Source: Leucaena leucocephala
Lineage: Eukaryota; Streptophyta; Magnoliopsida; Fabales; Fabaceae
Reading direction: 5' to 3'
Assembly: GCA_037074615.1 (NCBI GenBank)
Contig: CM073527.1
Coordinates: 28,768,848 to 28,832,847 of the forward strand
Length of the DNA stretch: 64,000 nt
Each line of letters starts with the position of its first letter. Within the stretch, counting starts at the first letter, position 1. Position numbers and translations under genes: made by a program. The notes beneath the pieces were generated by a model. It searched no databases. It was not told the DNA's origin and saw only the letters and a list, made by a program, of their open reading frames with translations. Below are positions 26,267-40,079 of the stretch, piece after piece.

Positions 26267-27530
26267 TTTGGTGGATATATGGACGACCATATCCGGAGGG
26301 GCAATGGAAAGGATATTTGTTTTATTTTATATTTATATCTGAGCTTTGCCCTGACCTTCCTGATCTGCTTATTTTTCAGTGTTGTGGTTGAATCGGCATC
26401 ATGCTGAGGCCCACTCTAGTTTTTAGGATAGAGAGGTCCGTAAAATCAGGTTTCATTTTTTCCCTTTAAACATAACACATCGTAACCAATCTCCTTTGTG
26501 CCGGCACATCTGCAATGCTTGTGTCCTGTGCTAACAATATCGGGAGAAAAAGCAAAAGAATATAAAAATAAAGGCAATTAATAGTTGAGAAATTAAGCTG
26601 TCTGTGCTCCCTTATGTCATTCATATTCGTTCGTTGTAGAATGTTCATGATTACTAGTTAAATTGTTTTCCCTTGCATAGACTGCATACATTGTTTTCCC
26701 TTGCATAGACTGCATTTCTCTTTAACGCCTGGCTTGCAAACGTGAAGTTGGCCACCAAACGAAATGGTATGTTCCCTTTTCTTGTAAATTAAAGCGACGA
26801 TTATGCATGGCCAAGATGAAAAGGATGATGACGAGGATTTGTTTCTATGAAGTCTTTGCTTCTGTCATTAAGAATACGAGTTAATTAAACCATATTAATA
26901 ACAATCTTAAAGTAAAATATTTGGATACCTAAAAAAATATTTAACCAAAATTATGATAAAATTATCAACGTCATCTTTCTTATTAGCAAGGGCAGATGAA
27001 CAGTAAGCAAGAGTTGTGACTTGACTTAGGAGCCTATAATTCCAATGTTACTAACAAAAGCAATGATTCATTACATGACTTTAGCTAACGAACAGTTTAG
27101 TTAAATAGGAAGTCACGTGGAAATTGTCCAAACATGGCGAAAATAATAGACATGTACACACGCAGGGTAAACGCCGAAATAAAATCAACTAAATGTTTTC
27201 TTAAAATTACAATATTGTAGAAAATTACATTGGGGAATGGCGACCCTATTCATTGAAGTCTAACATAAACTGCAGATGCCAACAAACAGCATCAAGACCG
27301 TTAACTTCGACCCCACAATTATGAATCAACGCTGTTCCACCCAAGCGCAAATTTATTAGAAGATATGAAAAGGAAAGTAGACAAGGGTGGTGAAATACAT
27401 TATCACTAATACTAACTAGCATCGAAGCTTGTTGACATGAAATGAACATAATATTACATGGGGGCGAGGAACTCAATTGAATTTTCCAGCATCATATGTA
27501 CATCAACTTAACAATAAAAGAGGATACAAG
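26267..27530. other. Convergent 3' flanks of SNF4 and the ALY gene
   Basis: Holds the 3' UTRs of both genes. Apart from a short tandem duplication at 26662-26715 it shows no structure I can support. Confidence 0.6.
26662..26715. repeat. 28-bp tandem duplication
   Basis: Two adjacent units with period 28 share ATTGTTTTCCCTTGCATAGA and the following bases. They lie in the 3' region of SNF4. Confidence 0.85.
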
Positions 27531-30500
27531 TCAAGTCGGGATGAGAGCTAAAATCTGGGTCTTAATTCGTCCCATGCACATCTTAATTTCCCTGTATATA
27601 GGAAGGTTTTGAGGGCAGCAAGGATGCAGGCTGTTGACGGCTGAATCTAATATCTGAGCAACATCAGCTGGTGGGTATTGCCGTTCAGTACAAGTCTGTC
27701 GAATGGAAATATTTAGGGTTAGAAAGAACTGCAATGCTGCATCTTTTTAGGGTTACTTCCATGTTAGTATTTAATTACCTGAATCATGATCAAAGTAGCG
27801 ACACAGGATGTAATGAGCTCGGAAGGAATTTGAATATCAACCTTGTGGGAATCATTCATCAATTTCGGGCCTGATGTATCACTATGTAGAGTTTCTGATG
27901 CGCAGCAAATTGACTGATCATGGTGACCAAAACTGCCATTCACTTTAGAGTTGGAGGCCAACTGCTGATAATCAATGGAATCCAATGCTTGCCCTATCCT
28001 CAAGAAAACATCTTCACCTTCTTTTGTCGAAGACAACGTCTGAAGCATCAAGAGATTTAAGTTAGAGAGCTTTGAACTTTATAGTCCTTGGGCAATGTTT
28101 CAAATTTCAATTCAATAGCACAATTACTCAGCCTTGCATTTTTTGCATCCTCTTTGGATTGTGGTCAAGACAAAGTGCTTAAAACAAATCAATTATGGAT
28201 AAAAAAAACAGTACGAAAAAGTTGTAAAGACAGAAATGCTAAGCCTCTGATCTTACATTGCCAAAGTATGAAGTGAAAATCTGCGTTCAGAATCATTTTA
28301 CATATAATTCATAATGACCATGAAAATAGAGGCTATCAACCTGAATTGCAGCATCTACCATGGCATGTGCTCTTAGCCTGGATCCTTTGATAATTTCAAT
28401 GACACTTGATGCTAACTCTTGCGTTAGAGAACTATCTAATGCACATGGAGGATCATCTTGGACATTGAAACTAGCTGGGGCATTCACCCATGGTGATAGA
28501 GAATTTTCTGTGTAAGTATTTCGTTGCCTCAAATTAAGCAGAGCAGAAGAAACCTGAAAATAAAAATGACCAATCAATCGATATTTCGAGGCCCAAGTCA
28601 GAATGTTTATATTGAAAGAAATAATAATTCACGGAAGCCACATGCCTGCCCACTGGCTTCCTTTAGCTGTACAAGTACCGTGGCGTAATGCTTCTTGAAA
28701 GACTTTGAATCTTTAAAGTAGTCTACGTCGTTTTGGTTTTCCAACATGTCATTATTTGCATTTCTAAGCTCCATTAACAATTTTTCCTGCAACACCCCAC
28801 CCACCCCACCAAGCAAAAATCAGCAAAATTCAAATAACTAAGCTAAACGAATCCACCTAAACACTGACAAAGCACCTAAAGGAATTGGGCGTAAGACCGG
28901 AAACATAAGTTTCCAAATGAACAACTGCAAAAAACATTTGTTCATGTTCATACAAACCTTTTTATCTAGAGCACGAGTCAGTTGAGAAAGGGCACGTATA
29001 TCAGCTTCTCTAGCTTGATTATGTGTGAATGGACAGGGCTGAGCATATGCTTCTTGTAGTGTATCAACATTGTCAATCGTTCCAACCTTTGCTTGGGCAA
29101 CATCATGATTAACATCCTCCTGTAAGGTTTTAGGGAAACTAAATTATCTAATTTTAAAATTAAAATATCAACATTAACATTTCGCCTGTAGCTGCGGAGA
29201 CGCCAAACAGCTAACCTATATTTGTAAAGCAAAGAAAATTAAACAAGACTACCACTAGCAGCTTAGGGTATTACTATAGCTGAGCTTAAGGAGAAGAGAA
29301 AAATGGTGCAAATAATTCACCACTGAATTAAAGCAGTGTGAAACATTTTCATTAGATGGAGGTAGATTCATCAGACAAACATTGTAAGAAGAGTGGTCTC
29401 AATATCTCATGATAAACGGAAAGATGATAAACGGAAAGAAAAATATCTAATTTGCCAAGAAAACCAATCCTCTAGCACCTAAAACTACCGAGACCTACCA
29501 AAGGAAAGGAAAAATTCTAATTTCATGGAAGACCCTTCCATTGGCATATAATTACACCAACTCGTAGTGATGAGAAATAAATATAAGCAGAATACACACA
29601 TTCACTAAGTACCAAAAACTTCGTTCAAGTAAGGATGGAATGCGAAAGGATTTGAAACATGGCATATAGTTAAATACAGAATTCTATATCTAACCTTTCC
29701 TGGCTTTAATAAAGTACTTGAAGGGGCAGGTAGCTTCTCCAGGGGTCCACCTGAACCACATGTCACCCCACCCTCAAAATCAGAAATTTCATTTATCTGT
29801 AGCTGTTTGCCCATATAAGAAACTTTGCCAGCACCAATCTGTCTTCTCAGAGCTTCTGGCATATTATCCACGGGATTCATAGGCATGCAATCAATATCCT
29901 GCGCCATAGATAACATTCATCGGAAAAGAGAAAAGATGTACAACTTATTTTCAGATTTTACAGATTTTTTATCTTACTAGATGTAAAACTACATACTCAT
30001 GAATGCCCATAATTTTTTTTAGTGAAAATGGCATATTGTAATAAGAGATCACATTACCATGACAAATTCAACCCCTAATTCAGGACGGTCAAACTGAACC
30101 CTGCATTTGTCGTGGTCAACAGTAAGCACACTACCATCATGAACCTCTCTTGATTTGGGGTGAATAGCAATTACTCGTTGTCCAACAAATAAAGGTCTTG
30201 CTAAATCTGTTGGGAGTCCATCCCTGATACCAGTGCGGAGTTCAGTGTAATGTTTCCTCACAGATTCCCTATACTGTTCAAGTTTTTGTCTTTCTTCACG
30301 AAGAAAGTGCTCAGAAAACCTGCGAGGTTTCCCCAGGGAACTGCAGGAACAAGCAAATTGATGTCAAATATGTCCAGTGATGTGTGTGTAAGTCTTCAAG
30401 AAATAGTGATGAATCAGGCTAATCAAAACTAAATATCACACCTTTTTATAACGCTCCACTCAACACGAGTTAGCCTTGGAATATTCCCTAGTCCAACATG

Positions 30501-33500
30501 GTTTAAGTACTCCATGAATTCCCTTTTGGCAAACCATGGATAATCAATTGCACTATAAAACCACTCAAAAGTACACCCCCTACGAACCATGTACGACGAC
30601 AAGCAACCAGAAAGCTCTTCCTGAAAATTACACTATTAGTCATAAAATGAACAAAGCATACCTTTAAGCTTCAGATAGCATAATCTATTTTAATTAACAT
30701 AAAAGCTTTTACCTTTAAATATGAAGCCCTGTCTTGAAGGCCGGAAGAGTACTTACTAGGTTGTTTTTTCAATATGTTCTCAGAAGATTTCTCTTTCATA
30801 TTGAATGCCTTCTGCATACTCATCTTACGTCTACTTCTTTTATTTGGTAAACTAACTTCACTTGCTAGTGGAATTTCTGCAGTTGATACTGTTAAATCTT
30901 TTGGATCACTGCACAAGGAGCTCTCAGATGATCTGACTGGTTTCACTTGTTTTGGGAGAGCAAAAACCTGAACACTCTGTTTTCCTTTAATCATCGGTTT
31001 ATTCTCTTCATCAGATACGGCCTACAAGGCACACCCAGCATCTTTAATGAGTATATCATAAACTAATGGGAAGCCATTAAGTATTGTTGTACTAATCATC
31101 GGTTTATTCTCTTCATTGATAATTATTGTTGTACTAATCAAGCACGAGACAAGGAGAACAGGAAATAAGTACTTACGATAATGATGATGATGACCATGAT
31201 GATCATACATCATAATCATTGCATCACTCCTAAAATATGTCCATTTTCATTTACAAAACAATATGACTAGAAAATATTGCCTATCGTTAAGTATGATCTA
31301 GAGTCTCCTCCTCTCACTGTTGCCTAGCAATAAACTAACCACTTAATTGTGTTTTTGACTAATAACCAACACGCTTACCTTTGACACCGCAGACTTGCGC
31401 TTTCTTTTCCATGTTCTATCAGGAGTTATATGCTCTTTTGATTCAGCTGAAGCATTTGTTTCATTTTCTAACTCCTGCCCAAGTTTAGATTTTCTCGAGG
31501 TTGAACCCTCAATTCCAGGAACTGCATGAAGAACCTTTTGCTTTGGACCTGGGAGTTTAAGTTTGTCTCTGTTTTGGCTCTTAAATGTAGTTTCAACCAA
31601 AGCAGACTTCTCATCTTTATCAACAGTCATTCTTTCTTCCTTCAACTGGACTGATGACTCTGATGAGGCAAGGGAGGACGAGGGAATATGAATGAATTTA
31701 AATCAAACGGAAAGAAAATTATTGTAAAATCTCAATCATAGTAACTACAGCAACATTATTTTTCTTTGGATAACTAGAAGATGAGTTTAGTTTTAGGGAT
31801 TTAAGTAGAATATGATCTCAATGTATGAGATGTGTAGTTCTGATTCAGAAATAGCAAGCCATTTATTTTTGCATTACCAGAAATGGCATCCATTTGGAGT
31901 ACATTATTTGGAGCTTTAACTGAATATTGCATGTATGCTCAGATTTTGGAACATTATTTTATGACTGACTTTTGACTATTTGAAGCTTCAGCAAAAATAA
32001 TGGCCACGATCATTCTATACAGCTTTTTGATGCCTACTGATGGAAACAAATATTTGATTGCGGTCTCCCTTTGGCGTTCAGCAGCAGTATCTTAAAGGGA
32101 GATTCTCCTACAATATGCAAAGGGATTGGAGAGATTGGAAAGGGGCTCTCTATAACAATGACTCATGCGGATCGACTTATTACATGAGCTAAACCAAACA
32201 AATCAATCTAAGTTAAATAGAGAACTGTAATTTGTGTTGAATGTGAGGAGGTTCAAAAGTGAAGAATACAGTCTTCCTATTTTACTGTGACTTTATAGCC
32301 CTCTCTCTACCACTTCATAGGTATGTGTGCACCTACATGCTAATACACTGATGTAAATTATCAATGACCAAACTCTTACCAGAATCCATTGTAGACACAG
32401 GCATCATTAAAGACAGATCAGCCAAAGTTTGTAAAGCATCCAAGGCAGAACTTTCATCTATAGGAGAAAACAATTAAAATTGTCACAGAAAAGAGAGAGG
32501 AAGAAATAGATGAAATAAATTGTACAAGTCCAAACATCCATCCTGCCCCAGGCCACAGGAGGAAAAGGAACTGAAAGACATAATTTGCAGAGATATGCAG
32601 CAATAGAGTTACCTCCAAAGAAAAGTTTTTTGCTTCGTTTTCTCTGACCTTTAGGAGAGAATTGCTGCGGTTTGGCATTAGTAACCTCACTATCAACCTT
32701 TTCCTTCAAAGAATTAAAATAAAGTTCTTCTTCAGTGCCACTACATGCTTCCCCACCATCATCAAGCTGATAGTTTCGAACATATCTCTCTCTCTTTCTG
32801 TAAATTTTCTTCCCCTTGCGAAATACTTCAACAGTGCCAACCCCTTCCATGTCCATCAATGGACTAGTATCTCTGGCATATTCTCCATTTTCAGCCTCCC
32901 TGCTTTCCACACTACCTTCCAAGCACTCTTCATCTACAGAAGCGTCATGAAACTTGGCACGAGCTGTCTTTGACTGTTGGTGCAAGTTGGCTAGTTAGAA
33001 AATAGCTAATTCAAACCTTTAAAATGACAGTTTATCAGTTACAAGCAAGTCAATCACAAAGCTTGGCATGAGGTTTTATTTATTGCCAAGCAAGTTCACA
33101 AATTCAGAACACAACTAACTCTTTAAGCGGTGATCTTGTTAATAAAGAACAAGTTATGGCAGAAAATGCATGTGAACATTCTAATACCATTCTTTCCCAG
33201 CTATGAACAGGAGAGGATTTCTGCTCTGCTTTTCTGTATTGAGTTTGAGAAATATGAGGAGAGCCTCCTCTTTGAGCAGCCTCAGTTAAAGCCAGTGCTG
33301 CAACATGAGCAACCTCATCATCATTGGCATTACTCTCTGACTTCAGGGTTCTTTTACTTGGTGAAACAAAATTTTCCCGATCAAATTTTCTATGAGAGTG
33401 GGAAACTGGTATGCGAGGTGTTCGTTTTCCAACTGCACGAGGTTGGCTACCTGATTAATTAACAACCATCAGGAAAGGAATCTACTGCAAAAAGTCATAA

Positions 33501-36355
33501 TATGAAAAAAATATCATTCCAAGTAAATGTGCAACAACGCTTTGATGAAATTAACATTACTCCTCAGATTTTAGTGGTTTAATGAAGTTGAAGGGGAGTT
33601 TTCAAGTTGCATGTTCTATGCTAGTTAACATACAGTAGAAGGAAAAGGTTCAAGAAGAGGGTTATGTTAAGCCTTTAATAGTCAAATGAAAAATTTTGTT
33701 GAATCTCTATGACAATTTTTAATCACTGGGCTTTCACAGTGGATGCAAAACCTGCCAAAGCCAAATGATTCATGAAAATAATTCTCAACTACCAGACTAC
33801 CTCCAGAAGTTGGTGTATGATTAATTTTCACCATAGTAAAATCTCTTGATAGCACTTGACATTTGTGATACCACAATCTAGTTCAAAGTCATGACGTGAT
33901 AATTCCAATGAAAATAAACCCCCTAATTACATCAAATTTGAGTCACCTGAATCAGTATGTTGCATGATCACAAACTCTTCTGGAAAATTCAATTTAAAAG
34001 ATGGTTAGTGCTATGTGCTCTGCAGTTCTAGAATAAAATCCAAAGAGTGAAATCTTTTCTGTAAAAGTTTGCATTTGTTCCTTCTTTTGAGGGGAAGGGA
34101 GGGATTGAGGGGGTAAGATTCACTGATTCTGTGATTGAGCAAGCCTTGCTGTCACACATGTAAGCTTTACTGATCTAACTTCCTTTTTTTTAGTTTGATG
34201 AAAAGACAACATGATCATTAAGCTAGCATAGTCTTATACAGAAACTGATCTGACTTCCTTTTCCTGTTTGATAATGACATTCTATCACAAACAGGATCTT
34301 TTGAGAAACTGCAGAAGTAATTACCATCAAAGTGTCTTTTCTTCAATAAAGAGAGGCAACCATCATTAGAAGCAAATGAATGACTTTGAACAGAATCTTT
34401 AGAAAAACTAAGCTGAACTTTCCCACGCTTCCGTTTCACAGGTTTTTGAGATTCGGGAGCATCACTGCTCTCCTTATCACTATCACTCCCTTCCTGTCAA
34501 TTTCCAGTGAGCAAATAAGCAAATTCGGAACACATATTCAAAGTTAAAGCAAATTATGGGTGAAAAATAGCAAATCCACAACAGTAACTGTTTTCAGCTC
34601 CTCCTGGCCAGCTGGCCTCCCTACCCCACCACAAAGAAAAACCCACCTTTGAACAGGAGTAAACAACTAACTAGAGTAAAGGAAATTAGCTTCATACTAC
34701 AATCATGAATTAGCTAACAGCAAAAACAATCCAGGTGCATCAAAATCTGAATTGGAGCATACCAGCACATTATAATGATCTGTCATCATTGCTATGAGAC
34801 CCACAACAGAGGCTGTTCCCTCTGGAAGAGATAAATACGCCTGCGAATTGAAGGCATTCAAGTAGAGAAAGTGTAGTTAAATTACACTTGAAACAAATGA
34901 ACCACACAGCATTAGTAAACCATTTCATGATAGCTAGAACTTAAAGAGAAACTAGTGAATAATGATAGACTGAAATATTCAAAATTATTGAGACTTTAGA
35001 GAAACATGCTGCTTCAGGAGGGCCTAATCATTACAAGTTGATGAACTGACAACCATGATTAGTTATCCAATAACTCATCCACTTCTGATAAGTGACGTGG
35101 AGGGGGCGGAGAAAAGGAAAAGGAAGTAAATAGTCTCAGCTTCCAGAGATAGAAACGAATATCCAATTAATCACTAATAAGTTAACCAGTTTCTAAAAAA
35201 GTCACCTAAAAATGTAGATACAGTAGACAAGGCTAGTAGTGTACCCTATTCATATTATAAAGAGCTTCCACCATTTCAGTGGATCTGTTCCGTACAGCAG
35301 TAGATACCTGAAAATAAATAAACCAATAAGAACAGAGTAAAAATAATTGAAACAAAAATAAGACAAAAAAATAACAAAAATAAAGGCACACTTTCTTCCA
35401 ATCTTTCCCATGCTTCCTGTATGCTTCATAAAAACGCTCTAGTTCCTCCTTGCTCCATTGAGATCCTAATTTGTCAGACAACTTTTTCTTCTGCACAGAG
35501 TATACATTAAGAGCATGCAAAAGTCAAAACTATGGCCAGGAATCAATAAGTTATATGTGTACGACTTTAACTTTTAATACTTTATCAAATGACAGTTCTT
35601 TGATATTTTTAAGGGCCCGTTTAGATAAGAGTTTGGAAAATGGCTTATGAAAAAAAAAGGCTTTTGGGCAGCTTTTAGAAAAAGGCTTATGAAAAAAGTG
35701 ATTTTGAATAAATGAGTGTTTAGATAGTTATTTCTATAAGTACTTTTATTATTGGTAAATTACGAAAAAGGGTATGATTATTAAATATAGGAAAGAGGAG
35801 AGATAAGATATGAGAGATGAGAGATGGTATAGAAGAGAGAGAAGAGAAGAGAGAGGGTGTAGAAAAGAAAGAAGAGAGGGTGTAAGAAAAAGTAGGGGTA
35901 ATATAATAATTGGTTAATCTATAAGTTCTTTTACTATTTCATAAGCTACTCTAATCAGCTTATATAAAACTTTGGTTTTAAATAATGGTTTGGTCCAAAA
36001 GTCATTTTAAACAAATATAGTTATTTGTTTTAAAATTTTTCAAAACCTAGCTTTTTGCCCAAACCTACGTTTTATACTTAAGTTTGGAGAGTTTCCAAAC
36101 ATACACTAAGTAAAAAACCAAGAATTGACATTCTATCAGTTATGGCTGTGCTGACATAGTAACTTGTCACAAAGGTCAGAGAGCTATATCTGATGCTTCC
36201 CTTTTCTTTCTCTAGCCTCAAAACAGGAATACTTTCTATCCACCACATACCCGATGCTTATTTTTATTTGAATTAGCCCCATCCTTATCAGGAGAGGCCT
36301 CATTTAAACCTGAACACCGTTTATTCACACTTCTTGATTTCCTTGTCGGTGCCAT
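27531..36355 (-). CDS. ALY2: ALWAYS EARLY protein (LIN9/Mip130 homologue; SANT and DIRP domains)
   Basis: About 1137 codons. Exons 5' to 3': 36355-36252, 35490-35392, 35307-35245, 34840-34763, 34493-34325, 33450-33188, 32973-32613, 32457-32380, 31659-31379, 31021-30713, 30620-30442, 30340-30058, 29898-29695, 29119-28958, 28786-28646, 28553-28341, 28039-27779, 27695-27531. The first exon boundary is uncertain by one base. N terminus MAPTRKSRSVNKR; a SANT/Myb-like domain near residues 40-95 (SQWSKEELERFYEAYRKHGK, then AVRNRSTEMVEALYNMNRAY); long basic-acidic linkers; the DIRP domain near 600-720 (RRGCTFEWFYSAIDYPWFAK, VGLGNIPRLTRVEWSVIKS); a C terminus ending YREIKMCMGRIKTQILALIPT. LIN9-family proteins scaffold MuvB/DREAM complexes with MYB, E2F and RB. 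The ALY2/ALY3 choice is uncertain; ALY2 is preferred because PPD7- and APP2-like loci are also in the window. A GC donor follows 28646, and intron 1 carries a MITE. Confidence 0.93.
28554..28645 (-). other. GC-AG intron in the ALY gene
   Basis: Phase-0 joining of EASGQ to VSSALLNLRQRN needs a donor CAG|GCATGT at 28645; the acceptor TTTTCAG ends at 28554. No GT donor nearby keeps this frame and sequence. Confidence 0.7.
31082..31140. repeat. 17-bp direct repeat around a copied exon fragment in an ALY intron
   Basis: TATTGTTGTACTAATCA occurs at 31082-31098 and 31124-31140. Overlapping the first copy, 31093-31116 is near-identical to 24 bp of the neighbouring exon at 30988-31011. It looks like filler DNA from break repair. 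Confidence 0.75.
35613..36106 (+). mobile_element. MITE, family M1 copy A, Tourist-like, in ALY intron 1
   Basis: A 494-bp element from GGGCCCGTTTAGAT to TCCAAACATACAC, bounded by TAA at 35610-35612 and 36107-36109. TAA target sites and imperfect G-rich inverted ends fit PIF/Harbinger (Tourist) MITEs. The middle is purine-rich (AGAGAGAAGAG). It lies wholly inside the first ALY intron. Confidence 0.7.
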
Positions 36356-39300
36356 CAATCCTTTATTTACCTGAACCAGAAAAAAAAATTAGCCAGGGAC
36401 AATTTAGATCATTCATAACTCATATCAAACTCATCAATACAGTATATTAGAGGATTAGCACAAAATTTTTCTCCTGAAAATGTTTCAATGCACATTAGGT
36501 CTCGGGTCAGTACAAGATCCTCAACCTTCTCATTTCCTCCACAAGTTAAGAAGTATTACCATCAATATTACATTGCTAGCCTCATAGTATTCTGACATGA
36601 TATATAACTTGAATATATATATCTGAACGGTGAAAGATAACGCATGCTCTAGAAACAGATGACTGCAGATCATTACGGGAAAGAGGTTTGAGTGCATAAT
36701 AGCAGGCATTTTATTTCAAGAGATGTGACCACGTCTGGAAGTGGGATTTCTGAACACTAGAAATATTAATTACAGTAACAGTTTATCTTATTGTGATATT
36801 TTTTGCCGTACAAATAAAAATGTGAATTTATCCAAGAAAAATAAATTAAATATATAATAGTTGAACAACAGATGGTGTTCATGCCTGAAATTTCTTTGAT
36901 TTCAAGTTTCGATACCAGGTCAGAATAAATCAAATCTAGAAAGCATGGCCAAACAGGAAGGAGGGCGCCACCACACACCAAAGGAAAAATAAAAACAAAA
37001 CCGGTACCTTGTGATACAGTATAGTCAGTTCGAATTAACAGATAAGCAGAAAATTCTAAACACTGCGAGATAAATACAGCCAATCAGTAATCAAGCTCTT
37101 CACCGTCCAAGCAGAAGTTCTCAGTAGTACGTCGTATTTTGAAATTCACTTCAAGATTCACATCATCAAATAATATACCGAACCTAAGCCCTTCAACACG
37201 GCCCGCTCCCCCAGAAAAAGGTAAAATGGAAGAAAACGCAGATTCGAATACAGTAGAACAAATTACAGCATCAGTCAGGTGACAACATTGGGTACCGAAC
37301 AGGTTTTGAATTTACAAAAAAAACAATGACGAGATGACAGAACCTACCCATAGACAATAAAAGGACTGGTTTCGTCTAATTCAATAATTTTTAATAGGTC
37401 ACGTAAAATCCTCTTTCTTCACATTCAAACCCTAAATTACAGATCGCGTAGTGAAATGAGTTATGGGGATGTTACCGTTTATCGGGTCTATCCGAACCCC
37501 GCTGAAGCAAGGTAGAAAACAAGAGAGAAAAGTGGGGGAGAGAATTCTGAGAAAGACAGCGGCAGGGAGTGAAACAGGAAAAATAAAAAAGGAAAAAAAA
37601 AAAAGAAAGAAAGGAAAAGAGGTGTTGCCGCGAAACTTGAATAAGAAGGCCTACTGGCCAATGAAATGCTTATGTTTCTTTTAACCGTGCGTGGGAAGGA
37701 CGAAGACCGTCGGGGATGGAGAATACTATTTGTATTTGGTTATCATCCACCCTACACGTGTTCTGTAGGTGATATGAACGGTATAGATCATAGACGCTAT
37801 ATGGAAATTGAACGCGTGACTACACGAGATTGTGTTTGAAATTTTAGAAGAATATCTCTTAATTGCGACCCAAAGTTCTCCAGAATTATGAAATTAGACC
37901 CCCGAGAATTTTAAAAGATTGCACTTACATCACCTTATTTGCAACTGATTAAGTGACAAGTGACCCATGAGATTCATTTTGATATTAAAAAAAATAAAAT
38001 CTAGGGTGGAATGAATCAAATGCAATTTTCTCCCAACATCACATCTTGTTGAGGTTTTATTAATAACCTAGGTATTAAAAACCATGATAAAGCAATAGTT
38101 TGATGAGAAGTACGTAACTACGTATCATCAAAAAATAAATAAACAGCTTGAGAGAAAATCTGATTGAGAAAACTTATGAAAAAAAAAATACTTGAATTTG
38201 CCACGAAGCAAACAAGAAATATCCTTTTATATTGTGCATTACACCGATATTTCACATAAAAGCATAATGTTATTACTAACTACCTTTGAAGTCCAGATAG
38301 ATAGATAGACATGACTTATTCTAGTAAAAATTAAAGTTGATAGTATAACTTCTTCGTCCGATTCAACACTTGGAAGCAATTTTAAAATATCACTATGTTT
38401 TTATAATCGTACTCAATTTATTTATTTTAAGATATGCTAACTGATAATTCTACATAATCTAAGGTTTTTAAAGCCATATTTTTTTTGAAAAAAAATGAAC
38501 TAATAGATAGAGATGAGCAAAGAGCTTGTAACTCATGTGCCCGCCCATAATTCAGTATTATTTTACTCGTTTAAATCTGTCCAAAATAGGCTCATAATGG
38601 GCGGACTTAGGCGGGTTATGGGTTGACCATTGAGTAGCCCGTAGCTCACCCATATATATTTTTTTTATTAATTTATTATATTATATTTATTTAAATTTAC
38701 TTTTATTACATACTAATATATTTTTTTAAATTTATTTTGTAGAGGCAGATGCAGTTCTATTTACAATCATCACAAATAAATATAATATAGATGATGTATA
38801 ATCATAATTCAATTGAATAATTAAGACTATGAATGATTATATTATGTGAGTAATGTGGACTGCGTAGTTATAAATTTGTAATTATTATTATGATATTTTA
38901 TTTTTTAATTTTAGGATGGACAATCATATTATGTGTATACTATTGTTATTTTATTTTTATTGTTATTAAAATTTTAAATAGATTTAAAATAGGCTGTCCA
39001 TGCTCATTGAAGTTCAAACGAGTTCAATCTATCATATTTAATACGAGTTTAAATGAGTTAGAGTATGAGCAAAGGCTAACCCATGCCCAGTAAAAAATAA
39101 ATAGGCGGGACATAAATTGACTATCGGGCCAACCTGTCCCGTCTATTGCTCAACTCTATTAATATAAAAGTTTGTAATCAAACAAGTTATGACTAAAGTA
39201 ATGTATTTTTTTTATTCAAACCAACTATTTTAACCAATAATAATAAACTAAAAACTTTGATTTCAAATAAACAAGCTACAGTACCTTGTTTTTTTTTAAA

Positions 39301-40079
39301 AAAAAGAGACAGAATATATAAGAAACATAAATATAGTTCAAAACGTTTAAAAATATTTTGTAGGTATAAAAAAATAAAACAAACATAGATGCAAGTTATC
39401 TATATACTTATTTTCTAATATCTATCTCTCCATTTACCTATTACTCTTTCTTTCTCAATGCTAATTAAGGTATATCTGTATAACTCCTATCCCAAAGAGA
39501 TATAATGACAGCTGAAGGTTATAGTAAACTATTTATGAGAAAAAAGAAGAAGACCGTTTCACATGTTTTTGGACTCGACCCACCAATCCATTTTGATTTT
39601 TAGTACATTGCTTCCAAATAAATAATTGATATTGACAAAAATGATATAAACAATAAAATAAAATTATCACATATAATAATATAATGATAATCACAGATAT
39701 TTAAATAAAAAAAATATAATCAAAGATTTTGACGTTACAAGAGCAAGTTAAAATAAAATAATACTGAAAATGCCGTTATCCGACATCGTTCAGCAGGTGC
39801 TAGAAGGCAAATATTTTCCACCGTTCAAGCCTCCCCAGTCATTTCCATGAAATCCCAATTTTATAAATAATTTTGTTAATGTTTTATTGGAACGGAGTTT
39901 TTTGTACCAGTGCATAGGAGAAAAATACTAGTGTTAGAATGGAAGAATTAGGATACCGCCCTAACCGTCCTAATGAAAACTTGCTATCGGTGATCCACGG
40001 TGAGTTGCCCCAAAGAAGAACAAAGGGTAAAATTGTAACCAAAAAAAAAAAAAACCGGGTTAAAAAATGGTTTATGCCT
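36356..40079. other. ALY upstream region and 3' flank of the VAR3-like gene
   Basis: CAG just before the ALY start codon (near 36375) suggests a 5' UTR intron, with the transcription start perhaps near 37450-37650, where the DNA becomes GC-richer and A/G-rich. Beyond that lies AT-rich DNA with a hAT-like element at 38508-39158. No other exon is supported. Confidence 0.5.
38508..39158. mobile_element. Non-autonomous hAT-like element
   Basis: About 650 bp with near-perfect 13-bp inverted ends, TAGAGATGAGCAA and TTGCTCAACTCTA (one mismatch). Flanking octamers CTAATAGA and TTAATATA agree at six of eight positions, like an aged 8-bp target duplication. Sub-terminal repeats with GGCGGG/CCCGCC words are common in plant hAT derivatives. 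No transposase coding. Confidence 0.68.

Noticed and set aside
36252..36355. Possible one-base frameshift in the first ALY exon
   Set aside because: My base count of this exon is off by one from the phase expected, but manual counting error is as likely and the downstream exons are intact.
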